DNA from: a virus
Length of the DNA stretch: 41,149 nucleotides
Virus record (IMG/VR): IMGVR_UViG_3300042392_000746
Span: 1-41,149 of that record
Strand: one strand, 5' to 3'
The position numbers were made by a program, and so were the translations under genes. The notes under the pieces were generated by a model, which made no database searches, had not been told where the DNA came from, and saw only the letters and a program-made list of their open reading frames with translations. Shown here piece after piece: positions 13,944-21,073 of this stretch; positions within the stretch are counted from its first letter, which is position 1, and each line of letters starts with the position of its first letter.

Positions 13944-13971
13944 CCGACAGCTCCGCGCCGACAGCTCCGCG
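13944..13971. repeat. Tandem 14-bp duplication CCGACAGCTCCGCG
   Basis: Two exact head-to-tail copies, 13944-13957 and 13958-13971. Confidence 0.9.
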
Positions 13972-14010
13972 CTCGCAACCCGCAGCTAAATGGACGCGCA
14001 GCACTTCGCA

Positions 14011-14112
14011 CGCATGGCTATGGTGACTATGGCTAGCAGCTGCGTGCGCATGGCTATGGTGACTATGGCTAAATGCTTGCAGCGGTTCAAACCGCATGGC
14101 TATGGTGACTAT
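14011..14112. repeat. Three direct iterons of 20-25 bp
   Basis: CGCATGGCTATGGTGACTAT begins at 14011, 14047 and 14093. The first two copies are identical over 25 bp and the third over 20. Starts are 36 and 46 bp apart. The unit contains two ATGGCT words, so it may hold two half-sites. Confidence 0.92.
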
Positions 14113-14137
14113 TGACTACGGGCCGCAGCCGCTGGCG

Positions 14138-14230
14138 CATGTTGCAGTGCGGCATACTTGCCTAGGCAATGTTTGCCTAAACAATGGTTGCCTGGGCAAT
14201 GGTTGCCTAGGCATGGACATGTTGCAGTGC
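14138..14230. repeat. 13-bp direct repeats bracketing the palindromic array
   Basis: CATGTTGCAGTGC occurs exactly at 14138-14150 and 14218-14230, on either side of the four palindromic iterons. Confidence 0.88.
14158..14216. repeat. Four tandem 15-bp palindromic iterons
   Basis: Consensus TTGCCTAGGCAATGG, repeated at about 14158, 14173, 14188 and 14203. The core TTGCCTAGGCAA is a perfect 12-bp palindrome in the first copy, with changes in the second and third and one deletion in the fourth. The 15-bp period would place a dimeric DNA-binding protein at regular intervals. Confidence 0.92.
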
Positions 14231-14241
14231 AGCAATCGAGA

Positions 14242-14268
14242 GGGGGGGGGCAGGGCCGGCGACCGGCC
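14242..14268. other. G9 run and GGCCGG-CGA-CCGGCC inverted repeat
   Basis: Nine Gs (14242-14250) are followed by a 6-bp inverted repeat at 14254-14268. The GGCGACC core superficially recalls lambda-type cohesive ends, but that similarity is too short to be evidence of a cos site. Confidence 0.5.
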
Positions 14269-14359
14269 GGTCACGCTGGCGAAGGGTCCGCGAACAAAAT
14301 TTTTTCCTACACCATGTCGTAACACAACAAGTAGCAACAATCAAGGTATACTTCCGCGC

Positions 14360-14770
14360 ATGAAATCCCTACCGCTAGAAATTAGGGAGATCAGGGCGAC
14401 TGAGGCGCGACTGCAACAGATTTACGAAGCAGCGCGCTTGGGCCTAAAAGGCGACAGTTTGGCTCTGGCCTCCGGCATGCTGCCAGTTGAATACAGGCGG
14501 CTGTGTCAGCTAGACCCCATCGCCGAGATGGCGGCGCAAAAAGGCAAAGCCGACGCTGAGATGGCGCATGCAGGCAAACTGTCCGAAGCGTCGATGAACG
14601 GCGACGCCAAGGCCAGCCTAGCAATCCTTCAGCATGTCCACGGTTGGACTGCCAAGCAAGAGATCAGCGTTGATGTCTATCAGAAGATCAGCGTCATCAC
14701 CGCGCTTGAAGAAGCCCGTGCTCGTCTAACCTACGTCGAAGATGCAACTCCCAATCTACACATCCGCTGA
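14360..14770 (+). CDS. Putative terminase small subunit
   Basis: The 136-residue protein begins at the ATG at 14360; a longer in-frame start at 14096 would run through repeats. It is helical, with an HTH-like segment around SLALASGMLPVEYRRLCQ and a later ALEEARARL helix, and its C-terminal part overlaps the large-subunit gene by 29 nt. Small terminases recognise the packaging site on the DNA; the adjacent iteron region is an obvious candidate target. The assignment rests on position, size and the HTH-like segment. Confidence 0.8.
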   Translation: MKSLPLEIREIRATEARLQQIYEAARLGLKGDSLALASGMLPVEYRRLCQLDPIAEMAAQKGKADAEMAHAGKLSEASMNGDAKASLAILQHVHGWTAKQEISVDVYQKISVITALEEARARLTYVEDATPNLHIR

Positions 14771-16265
14771 AGAACAGCGCCTGATGGTCGAGTTGTGGTC
14801 ACCCGCGCTTGCGGATGACCCCGAGGCGTTTGTGCGCTTCGTGTTTCCCTGGGGGCAGAAGAACACCCCGCTGGCGCAATTCAAAGGCCCGCGCAAATGG
14901 CAACGCGAGGTGCTCAACGACATCAAGGCGCACATCCAGCGGAACAAGGGGAAGGTCCAGATGGACACCCTACGGGAAGCGGTCTCCTCCGGTCGGGGTA
15001 TTGGCAAGAGCGCCCTAGTATCTTGGCTGGTGCTGTGGATGCTGACCACGCGCATCGGCGGGAGCGTAGTGGTCAGCGCCAACTCTGAGAACCAGTTGCG
15101 GTCGGTGACTTGGGCAGAACTGACCAAGTGGGCGGCGATGGCGATGCACTCGCACTGGTGGGAAGTGAGCGCCACCAAGCTGGTGCCCGCGAAGTGGATC
15201 ACTGAACTGGTCGAGCGTGACCTGAAGAAAGGCACGCGCTACTGGGCCGCAGAGGGCAAGCTGTGGTCAGCCGAGAACCCTGACAGCTACGCGGGCGTCC
15301 ACAACCAAGACGGGATGATGCTGATCTTTGACGAGAGCAGCGGCATACCAAACCCGATCTGGGAAGTGGGGGCGGGGTTCTTTACAGAGAACACGCCCGA
15401 CAGGTACTGGTTCGCCTTCAGCAACCCGCGCCGAAACGAAGGCTACTTCTTTGAATGCTTTAACGCCAAGAGGGCGTTCTGGAACGCCCGGAGCGTGGAC
15501 GCTAGGACGGTCGAGGACACGGACAAGGCGGTATACGACCAGATCATTGCGGAGTACGGCGCGGACTCATCCCAAGCCAAGGTGGAGGTGTACGGTGAGT
15601 TCCCCAGCGCAGGCGAGGATCAGTTCATCAGCCCGACAGTGGTGGACGAGGCGATGAAGCGGCCACGGTACAAGGACAGTTCGGCGCCAGTGGTCATAGG
15701 GATCGACCCGGCACGGGGCGGCGCGGACTCAACGGTCATACTGGTGCGCCAAGGGCGGGACATCGTGAGCATCAAGCGGTACTCGGGTGAGGACACCATG
15801 ACCATCGTCGGTCGGGTGATCGACGCCATCGAGGAGTTCAAGCCGGTGCTGACGGTGATTGACGAGGGTGGGCTAGGGTACGGTATACTTGACAGACTGA
15901 ACGAACAACGGTATAAGGTACGCGGAGTGAACTTTGGCTGGAAGGCCAAGAACTCGGTGATGTGGGGCAACAAGCGGGCTGAGATGTGGGGCACGATGAA
16001 GGACTGGCTGCGAAGCGCATCCATACCCGAGGATCGGCAACTCAAGGCAGACCTGGTGGGGCCAACCAAGAAGCCTAACTCTAGCGGTACAATCTTCTTA
16101 GAAGGCAAGAAGGAAATGCGCTCAAGAGGTCTTGCCAGTCCTGATGCTGCTGACGCGCTGGCGGTGACGTTCGCGTTCCCGGTGGCGCATCGGGAGTATG
16201 TAGACAGGTCTCCTCGTAAAACCTATGCGCCGCAAGGCGTCCTAACTAGTTGGATGGGAAGTTAG
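14742..16265 (+). CDS. Terminase large subunit (packaging ATPase/nuclease)
   Basis: The 507-residue motor protein has Walker A SSGRGIGKS (84-90), Walker B LIFDESS (194-200) and a C-terminal RNase H-like nuclease with GIDPARGGAD (D322), TVIDEGGLG (D374) and SPDAADALAVTF near the end. It pumps DNA into proheads through the portal and cuts the concatemer. The P22-like portal downstream suggests headful packaging. Complete, with no sign of interruption. Confidence 0.96.
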   Translation: MQLPIYTSAEEQRLMVELWSPALADDPEAFVRFVFPWGQKNTPLAQFKGPRKWQREVLNDIKAHIQRNKGKVQMDTLREAVSSGRGIGKSALVSWLVLWMLTTRIGGSVVVSANSENQLRSVTWAELTKWAAMAMHSHWWEVSATKLVPAKWITELVERDLKKGTRYWAAEGKLWSAENPDSYAGVHNQDGMMLIFDESSGIPNPIWEVGAGFFTENTPDRYWFAFSNPRRNEGYFFECFNAKRAFWNARSVDARTVEDTDKAVYDQIIAEYGADSSQAKVEVYGEFPSAGEDQFISPTVVDEAMKRPRYKDSSAPVVIGIDPARGGADSTVILVRQGRDIVSIKRYSGEDTMTIVGRVIDAIEEFKPVLTVIDEGGLGYGILDRLNEQRYKVRGVNFGWKAKNSVMWGNKRAEMWGTMKDWLRSASIPEDRQLKADLVGPTKKPNSSGTIFLEGKKEMRSRGLASPDAADALAVTFAFPVAHREYVDRSPRKTYAPQGVLTSWMGS

Positions 16266-16670
16266 ATGTCAAATTCACAATCTACCGGCATCGCTTACGC
16301 GGACCCGGAGTTCACCACTTGCTACGCCACCCAAGAACTTGGGTACTCGACCGCTGCTCAAACTGCGGTGACGCAGGCTACCAGCAAGTCCACCGGCGTG
16401 ACGGTCAACACCAGCGCTGGGCAGATCACAATGGATGCCGCATCGCTTGCTGGCACCACCAACGTGACTTTTACGTTGACCAACAACCGGTTGTCGGGCA
16501 AGGACGTCATCATCGTCAACGTGGCGAGCGCCAACGCTACGGCAGGCGCTTACAATTGCTGGGTCTCCAGCATGTTGGCCGGCTCGGCGACGATCACGCT
16601 GCGCAACATCACTGCCGGCGCGCTGCTAGAGGCTGTGGTCATCAACTTTGCGATCATCCATGCGCAATAA
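16266..16670 (+). CDS. 134-aa virion-associated hypothetical protein
   Basis: The product is rich in Thr, Ala, Ser and Val with alternating beta-like patterns (TNVTFTLTNNRLSG, VIIVNVASANATAG). It resembles the 25495-25926 product in composition and beta-rich style. It sits between TerL and portal and may be a head decoration or structural protein. No ATPase or membrane features. Confidence 0.65.
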   Translation: MSNSQSTGIAYADPEFTTCYATQELGYSTAAQTAVTQATSKSTGVTVNTSAGQITMDAASLAGTTNVTFTLTNNRLSGKDVIIVNVASANATAGAYNCWVSSMLAGSATITLRNITAGALLEAVVINFAIIHAQ

Positions 16671-16803
16671 ACCTGGTCTCTATGCTAATATCAATGCTAA
16701 GCAAGACCGAATTGCGGCGGGTAGCAAAGAGAAGATGCGCAAGCCCGGTACGCCGGGAGCGCCGACAGCCAAGGCGTTTGTGCAGTCAGCAAAGAAGAAA
16801 TGA
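16660..16803 (+). CDS. 47-aa basic phage protein (GLYANI..KMRKPG type)
   Basis: The ATG at 16660 lies inside the end of the preceding gene and the TGA overlaps the portal start as ATGA. The product begins MRNKPGLYANINAKQDRI and has SKEKMRKPGTPGAPT in the middle, ending in lysines. I recognise this pattern from many phages, always next to head genes, without known function. It is very lysine-rich, so it may bind DNA. Confidence 0.82.
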   Translation: MRNKPGLYANINAKQDRIAAGSKEKMRKPGTPGAPTAKAFVQSAKKK

Positions 16804-18935
16804 ACTCTGACATCAAAGCGGCTAAGTCAGTCGCCGGCGGCAACGCCGACGATCTGAACACCATGCGTAGCCGCTTTACGATGGCTGTGTCGGCCTACAG
16901 CGAGTCCCGCGAGGATGAGCTAGACGACCTGCGTTTTGCCGCAGGCAGTCCCGACAACCAGTGGCAGTGGCCAGCAGATGTGCTGGCAACGCGAGGCAGC
17001 GTCCAAGGGCAGACGATCAACGCCAGGCCATGCCTGACGATCAACAAGCTGCCCCAACACGTCAAGCAGGTCACGAACGACCAGCGGCAGAACCGGCCCA
17101 GTGGCAAGGTCATCCCGGTGGACGACAAAGCCGACGTAGAGGTCGCTGAGATATTCGACGGCATCGTGCGGCACATCGAGTACATTTCGGACGCTGACGT
17201 AGCCTACGACACCGCCTGCGAGAACCAGGTGACGTACGGTGAGGGCTACATCCGGCTCCTGACCGAGTACTGCAACGACGACAGCTTTGAGCAGGACATC
17301 CGGATCGCTCGGGTGCGCAACTCGTTCAGCGTGTACATGGACCCGACGATCCAAGACCCCTGCGGCTCGGACGCGGAGTGGTGCTTCATCACCGAAGACC
17401 TGACGGCTGACGAGTACGAGCGCCAGTTCCCCGACGCATCGCCGATATCGACCATGATGCAACGCGGCGTGGGCGACCAGAGCCTGAGCCCGTGGATTAG
17501 CGAGAAGACGGTACGCATTGCGGAGTACTTCTACACCGAGCACACGCCGGCAACGCTGCATCTGTACCACGGCAACGTGTCGGCGATGGAGAACTCGCCC
17601 GAAGACCGCCAGATGCGCATGATGGGCATGAAACCCATCAAGACGCGCATCGTGGATCAGAAGAAGATCAAGCGGTGCAAGACAAACGGGTTCGAATTCA
17701 TCGAAGAACACGAGTGGGCGGGCAAATCCATACCCGTTATCCGCGTTGTTGGCAACGAATTTGAGGTTGACGGTCGTTTGTACGTCTCTGGGCTGATCCG
17801 CAACGCCAAAGACGCCCAGCGCATGTACAACTACTGGGTCAGCCAAGAGGCTGAGATGCTCGCACTGGCGCCAAAAGCCCCGTTTATCGGGTACGGCGGT
17901 CAGTTTGAGGGCTATGAGAACCAGTGGAAGACCGCAAACACGACAAATTGGCCGTATTTGGAGGTCAACCCTGACGTTACAGACGGCGCAGGCGGCGTAC
18001 TGCCCCTACCGGCACGGTCACAGCCCCCAATGGCCTCCAGCGGGCTCCTACAGGCCAAGGCAGGCGCTTCTGATGACATCAAGAGCACTACCGGCCAATA
18101 TGACTCTAGTTTGGGCGCCACAAGCAACGAACGCTCTGGCCGAGCGATCTTGGCGCGTGAAAAGCAGGGCGACACAGGCACCTACCACTACGTCGACAAT
18201 CTGGCGCGGGCGATTCGGTACACCACTCGGCAGATTGTGGACCTGATCCCGAAAATCTACGACACCCAGCGCATTGCCCGCATCATCGGCATCGATGGGG
18301 AAACGGATTCGGCAATGATCGACCCGAATCAGCCGCAGCCGGTGCGCAAGATCGTGGACCAGGCGGGGATTGTGATCAAGAAGATCTACAACCTCGGTGT
18401 TGGCCAGTACGATGTGTGCGTGACGACTGGTCCGAGCTACATGACCAAGCGCCAAGAGTCGCTGGATGCCATGAGCCAGTTGTTGCAGGGCAACCCGCAA
18501 CTGTGGGGCGTGGCGGGTGACCTGTTCATCAAGAACATGGACTGGCCGGGTGCTCAGGAGATGAGCAAGCGGTTTGCCAAGACCATCGACCCGAAACTGC
18601 TGGCCGATGATGACGATCCGGCACTCCAGGCCGCGCAGCAGCAGATGCAGGCGATGGGCCAGGAGATGGAGCAGATGCACCAGATGCTCCAGAACGTGTC
18701 GAAGTCGATGGAAGCGCAGGACTTGCAGGTCAAGCAGTTCGACAGCCAGGTCAAGGCTTACGATGCTGAGACCAAGCGGATCAGCGCCACGATGGCTGGC
18801 ATGACGCCTGACCAGATTCAGGAAATAGTCTTGGGCACGGTCCACGGCATGATTACCAGCGGCGACCTCATAGGCGAGATGCCTGGCCGGGATGTGGACA
18901 TGATGCCGCAGGAGCAGCAAGATGAAATGCAATGA
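16800..18935 (+). CDS. Portal protein, P22-like
   Basis: The 711-residue protein should form the dodecameric DNA channel at one head vertex. The N-terminus has FTMAVSAYSESREDELDDLRF, then RPCLTINKLPQHVKQVTNDQRQN, and YGEGYIRLLTEY, matching the P22-type portal family (PF16510 by memory). A long C-terminal Gln/Met-rich helical region (about residues 615-660) resembles the barrel of P22 portal. It supports placing the phage among P22-like podoviruses. Confidence 0.93.
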   Translation: MNSDIKAAKSVAGGNADDLNTMRSRFTMAVSAYSESREDELDDLRFAAGSPDNQWQWPADVLATRGSVQGQTINARPCLTINKLPQHVKQVTNDQRQNRPSGKVIPVDDKADVEVAEIFDGIVRHIEYISDADVAYDTACENQVTYGEGYIRLLTEYCNDDSFEQDIRIARVRNSFSVYMDPTIQDPCGSDAEWCFITEDLTADEYERQFPDASPISTMMQRGVGDQSLSPWISEKTVRIAEYFYTEHTPATLHLYHGNVSAMENSPEDRQMRMMGMKPIKTRIVDQKKIKRCKTNGFEFIEEHEWAGKSIPVIRVVGNEFEVDGRLYVSGLIRNAKDAQRMYNYWVSQEAEMLALAPKAPFIGYGGQFEGYENQWKTANTTNWPYLEVNPDVTDGAGGVLPLPARSQPPMASSGLLQAKAGASDDIKSTTGQYDSSLGATSNERSGRAILAREKQGDTGTYHYVDNLARAIRYTTRQIVDLIPKIYDTQRIARIIGIDGETDSAMIDPNQPQPVRKIVDQAGIVIKKIYNLGVGQYDVCVTTGPSYMTKRQESLDAMSQLLQGNPQLWGVAGDLFIKNMDWPGAQEMSKRFAKTIDPKLLADDDDPALQAAQQQMQAMGQEMEQMHQMLQNVSKSMEAQDLQVKQFDSQVKAYDAETKRISATMAGMTPDQIQEIVLGTVHGMITSGDLIGEMPGRDVDMMPQEQQDEMQ

Positions 18936-19284
18936 TTTCATGGGCTTGCTCTTCTTGGGCCGGGATGTAGCGCACAGCGTCCATCTCAACACGCGCAGCT
19001 TCAGCAAGCACGAGGCGCTCAACATCTTCTACAACCGCATCATTGGTGCGGCTGATGACTTTGCTGAGGCGTACCAGGGCCGGTACGGGCTGATCGGCGG
19101 GATCACTTTGCAATCATCCAAGAAAACGACTAATATTGTCGAGTTCTTGCAGGCGCAGTTGGATGAGATCGAGTCTGTGCGGTATGACGTATGCGACAAG
19201 ACTGATTCAGCGTTGCAGCAGTTGATCGACAACATTGTCGAGATTTATCTCCGAACGCTCTACAAATTGAAATTCTTGGGGTAA
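18922..19284 (+). CDS. DUF5856-like phage protein
   Basis: The 120-residue protein starts at an ATG with AGGAG upstream and overlaps the portal by 14 nt. Motifs MKCNDFMGLLFLGRDVAH, VHLNTRSFSKHEAL and DDFAEAYQGRYGLIG match proteins I remember as DUF5856, also found in other podoviruses. It has a helical, ferritin-like appearance. Its role is unknown; it is often placed beside head genes. Confidence 0.82.
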   Translation: MKCNDFMGLLFLGRDVAHSVHLNTRSFSKHEALNIFYNRIIGAADDFAEAYQGRYGLIGGITLQSSKKTTNIVEFLQAQLDEIESVRYDVCDKTDSALQQLIDNIVEIYLRTLYKLKFLG

Positions 19285-19287
19285 GAC

Positions 19288-19590
19288 ATGGAACTTCTAC
19301 GACCGCTAGCAGATGCTGAATTTCCGGCCAGAAGCATTACCTACACGGGCACTGCTGGTGTGACGGGCACTTGGCCCGCTGGGCCTCAAGGTGTGGTTGT
19401 GTGGTCTGATCAGCCCTGTTATGTGCTGGTTGGCGAAAATGTGACGGCTACGACCAGCAGCACGCCGGTGCCGGCGTACACGCCAATTCCGTTTGTTGTG
19501 CCTCCGGCCACGGGCGCTGCTTGGCGTGTTAGTGCAATCCAGGTGTCGACTGGCGGTACGATCTACTGCAAGCCAACGAGCAAGCAATGA
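19288..19590 (+). CDS. 100-aa putative virion structural protein
   Basis: Beta-rich, Thr/Pro-rich protein with GTAGVTGTWPAGPQGVVVW and YTPIPFVVPPATGAAW. It lies just after the DUF5856-like gene. The pattern recalls small phage tail or head surface proteins, but there is no diagnostic motif. Confidence 0.65.
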   Translation: MELLRPLADAEFPARSITYTGTAGVTGTWPAGPQGVVVWSDQPCYVLVGENVTATTSSTPVPAYTPIPFVVPPATGAAWRVSAIQVSTGGTIYCKPTSKQ

Positions 19591-19748
19591 GCTTTGGCGT
19601 CGGCCTTCGTAACGCGGTTGCCATTGGACTTGGCGGCATTGCCACGTTGTTTTCTGGCTATGCTAGCGCCCAGGCGCAAAGCAATCTTATAACCGAATCG
19701 GTCGACAACCTCGTTACCGAGGCTAGCGGTCTAATCCTCACGGAGTAA
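19587..19748 (+). CDS. 53-aa hydrophobic small phage protein
   Basis: The ATG overlaps the preceding TGA. The product begins SFGVGLRNAVAIGLGGIATL, then FSGYASAQAQ, and ends with LVTEASGLILTE. I recognise this GLRN..GLGG pattern as common in podovirus and siphovirus virion blocks. The hydrophobic start could be a membrane segment. Function unknown. Confidence 0.75.
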   Translation: MSFGVGLRNAVAIGLGGIATLFSGYASAQAQSNLITESVDNLVTEASGLILTE

Positions 19749-19751
19749 TTT

Positions 19752-20780
19752 ATGGCAGACGTTAAAATCAGTGCCCTCCCGGCAAGTACCACGCCCCTAG
19801 CGGGCACCGAGGTCTTGCCGATTGTCCAAAGCGGGGCGACTAAGCAGGTCTCGGTGGCCAACCTGACCGCTGGGCGGGCTGTGAGTGCTTTGAGCCTCAC
19901 TTCGACCACAACGCTTGGTGTCACAGGCGTCTCAACCCTGACTGGCGGCGCAGTGATCCAAGGTCTGACCGTGGGGCTGGGGGCTAACGCTGTTGCCAAC
20001 AATACTGCGGTTGGTGTTAACGCGTTGGCTAGTGGTACGCTGAGTGGCGCAAGTAATGTGGCAGTTGGGACTGCTTCTTTAACGGCAAATACTACTGGCA
20101 ACAATAATACGGCAGTTGGTTACGCGGCGCTATATACAAATCAAACAGGTATATATAATTCTGCTGTTGGGCAAGCTGCATTGTTTGCCAGTACTGGTAA
20201 CTTTAATACGGCTGTCGGTATGTCTGCGCTTACAGCAAGCACTGGTGCTGTCAACTTAGCCCTAGGCCAAAATGCAGGCTCCGCCCTAACCACAGGCAGC
20301 AACAACACGATCATAGGATCAGTTGCCGGGACTGCTGGCCTTAGCGATACTGTGATCATTGCTGCGGGCACAACCGAGCGGATGCGGATTAATAGCTCGG
20401 GGGTCATTTCCTACACCGGCTCCCTGACTGTATCCGCATACACTGAGACCATAGTAGCCAGCGGCACAGTAGGAGCATCAGCGACCCTGGCAATCACTGC
20501 CGGTACTGTACTTACTGCTACGCTGACCAGCGCTACGGCATGTACTATTACTTTGCCACCTGTTTCACCTGCAGGTAAGTCCTTTATTTTGCTGCTCAAA
20601 CAACCAGCATCGGGCACGGCAACAACTGCTACGTTTATTACTAGCCCGGCTTCGCACATTATGTGGAACTCCTCCGGCGCACCAACCATCACCGCCACAG
20701 TGGGGAAGATGGACATTCTGACGTTTGTGTCCGACGGCACAAACTGGTACGGCTCATACTCACAAGGCTACACACCATGA
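19752..20780 (+). CDS. Tail-fibre-like protein with NNTAVG repeats
   Basis: The 342-residue protein begins with a VKISALPASTTPLAGTEV module that recurs at the start of the 30964-32136 fibre. Residues about 75-190 carry repeated GxNN(T/N)AVG motifs (NNTAVGVNAL, NNNTAVGYAAL, FNTAVGMSAL), typical of trimeric adhesin-head beta-rolls. It probably forms a trimeric appendage. It lies between portal and scaffold rather than with the other tail genes. Confidence 0.82.
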   Translation: MADVKISALPASTTPLAGTEVLPIVQSGATKQVSVANLTAGRAVSALSLTSTTTLGVTGVSTLTGGAVIQGLTVGLGANAVANNTAVGVNALASGTLSGASNVAVGTASLTANTTGNNNTAVGYAALYTNQTGIYNSAVGQAALFASTGNFNTAVGMSALTASTGAVNLALGQNAGSALTTGSNNTIIGSVAGTAGLSDTVIIAAGTTERMRINSSGVISYTGSLTVSAYTETIVASGTVGASATLAITAGTVLTATLTSATACTITLPPVSPAGKSFILLLKQPASGTATTATFITSPASHIMWNSSGAPTITATVGKMDILTFVSDGTNWYGSYSQGYTP

Positions 20781-21073
20781 CCTCATTCATCTGGACTATC
20801 AACGATCTGGAACGCACCACTGCGGATGGGTTTGTCATCCTGGCGAAGTTTGGTGTAACTGCCAATGACGGTGTGAACACTACAGGGATGACCAGCGCAG
20901 CCTGCTGGACTCAAGACCCTGATAAGGCGGTGATTCCCTATGAGGACCTGACTGAAGAGATCGTGCTGGGCTGGGTCAAGGAAGCCGCACCTGATACAGA
21001 AGCCAATCTGCAAGTCACGCTTGATCTGATGGCGGCTCCTACTCAGGCTGCTGGAATGCCCTGGGAGGCATAA
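20777..21073 (+). CDS. 98-aa hypothetical protein (DUF7936-like)
   Basis: It begins MTSFIWTINDLERTTADGF and ends TQAAGMPWEA, features I recall for DUF7936 phage proteins near fibre genes. The ATG overlaps the preceding stop as ATGA; a longer frame from 20663 lies inside the fibre gene. Function unknown; possible fibre chaperone or tail component. Confidence 0.75.
   Translation: MTSFIWTINDLERTTADGFVILAKFGVTANDGVNTTGMTSAACWTQDPDKAVIPYEDLTEEIVLGWVKEAAPDTEANLQVTLDLMAAPTQAAGMPWEA

Larger units (their letters stand above)
13851..14359. other. 509-bp non-coding region with repeats (candidate ori/pac)
   Basis: No convincing gene lies here; frames that cross it encode only low-complexity His/Ser or Leu/Pro runs produced by the repeats. 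It separates the leftward accessory operon from the rightward virion operon. It holds at least four repeat families, a G9 run (14242-14250), a GC-rich inverted repeat and an AT-rich tract near 14296-14306. Such a mix of iterons plus an AT-rich stretch is typical of replication origins, while a position just before terS is typical of packaging sites. The sequence alone does not choose between them. Confidence 0.7.

Noticed and set aside
13870-14097. Open frame with His/Ser-rich repeats on the minus strand
   Set aside because: The repeats are simply the translation of the DNA iterons; there is no ribosome site and the frame has low complexity.
14242-14268. Lambda-like cos site
   Set aside because: Similarity is limited to a few GC-rich bases and the P22-like portal favours headful packaging without cohesive ends.
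14096-14359. N-terminal extension of terS with CLGNG repeats
   Set aside because: It reads through the palindromic iterons and gives low-complexity sequence; the ATG at 14360 gives a normal-size TerS.
18048-19025. 325-codon minus-strand frame opposite the portal gene
   Set aside because: It is a shadow of the portal and DUF5856-like genes; the Leu/His-rich composition is typical of antisense frames.
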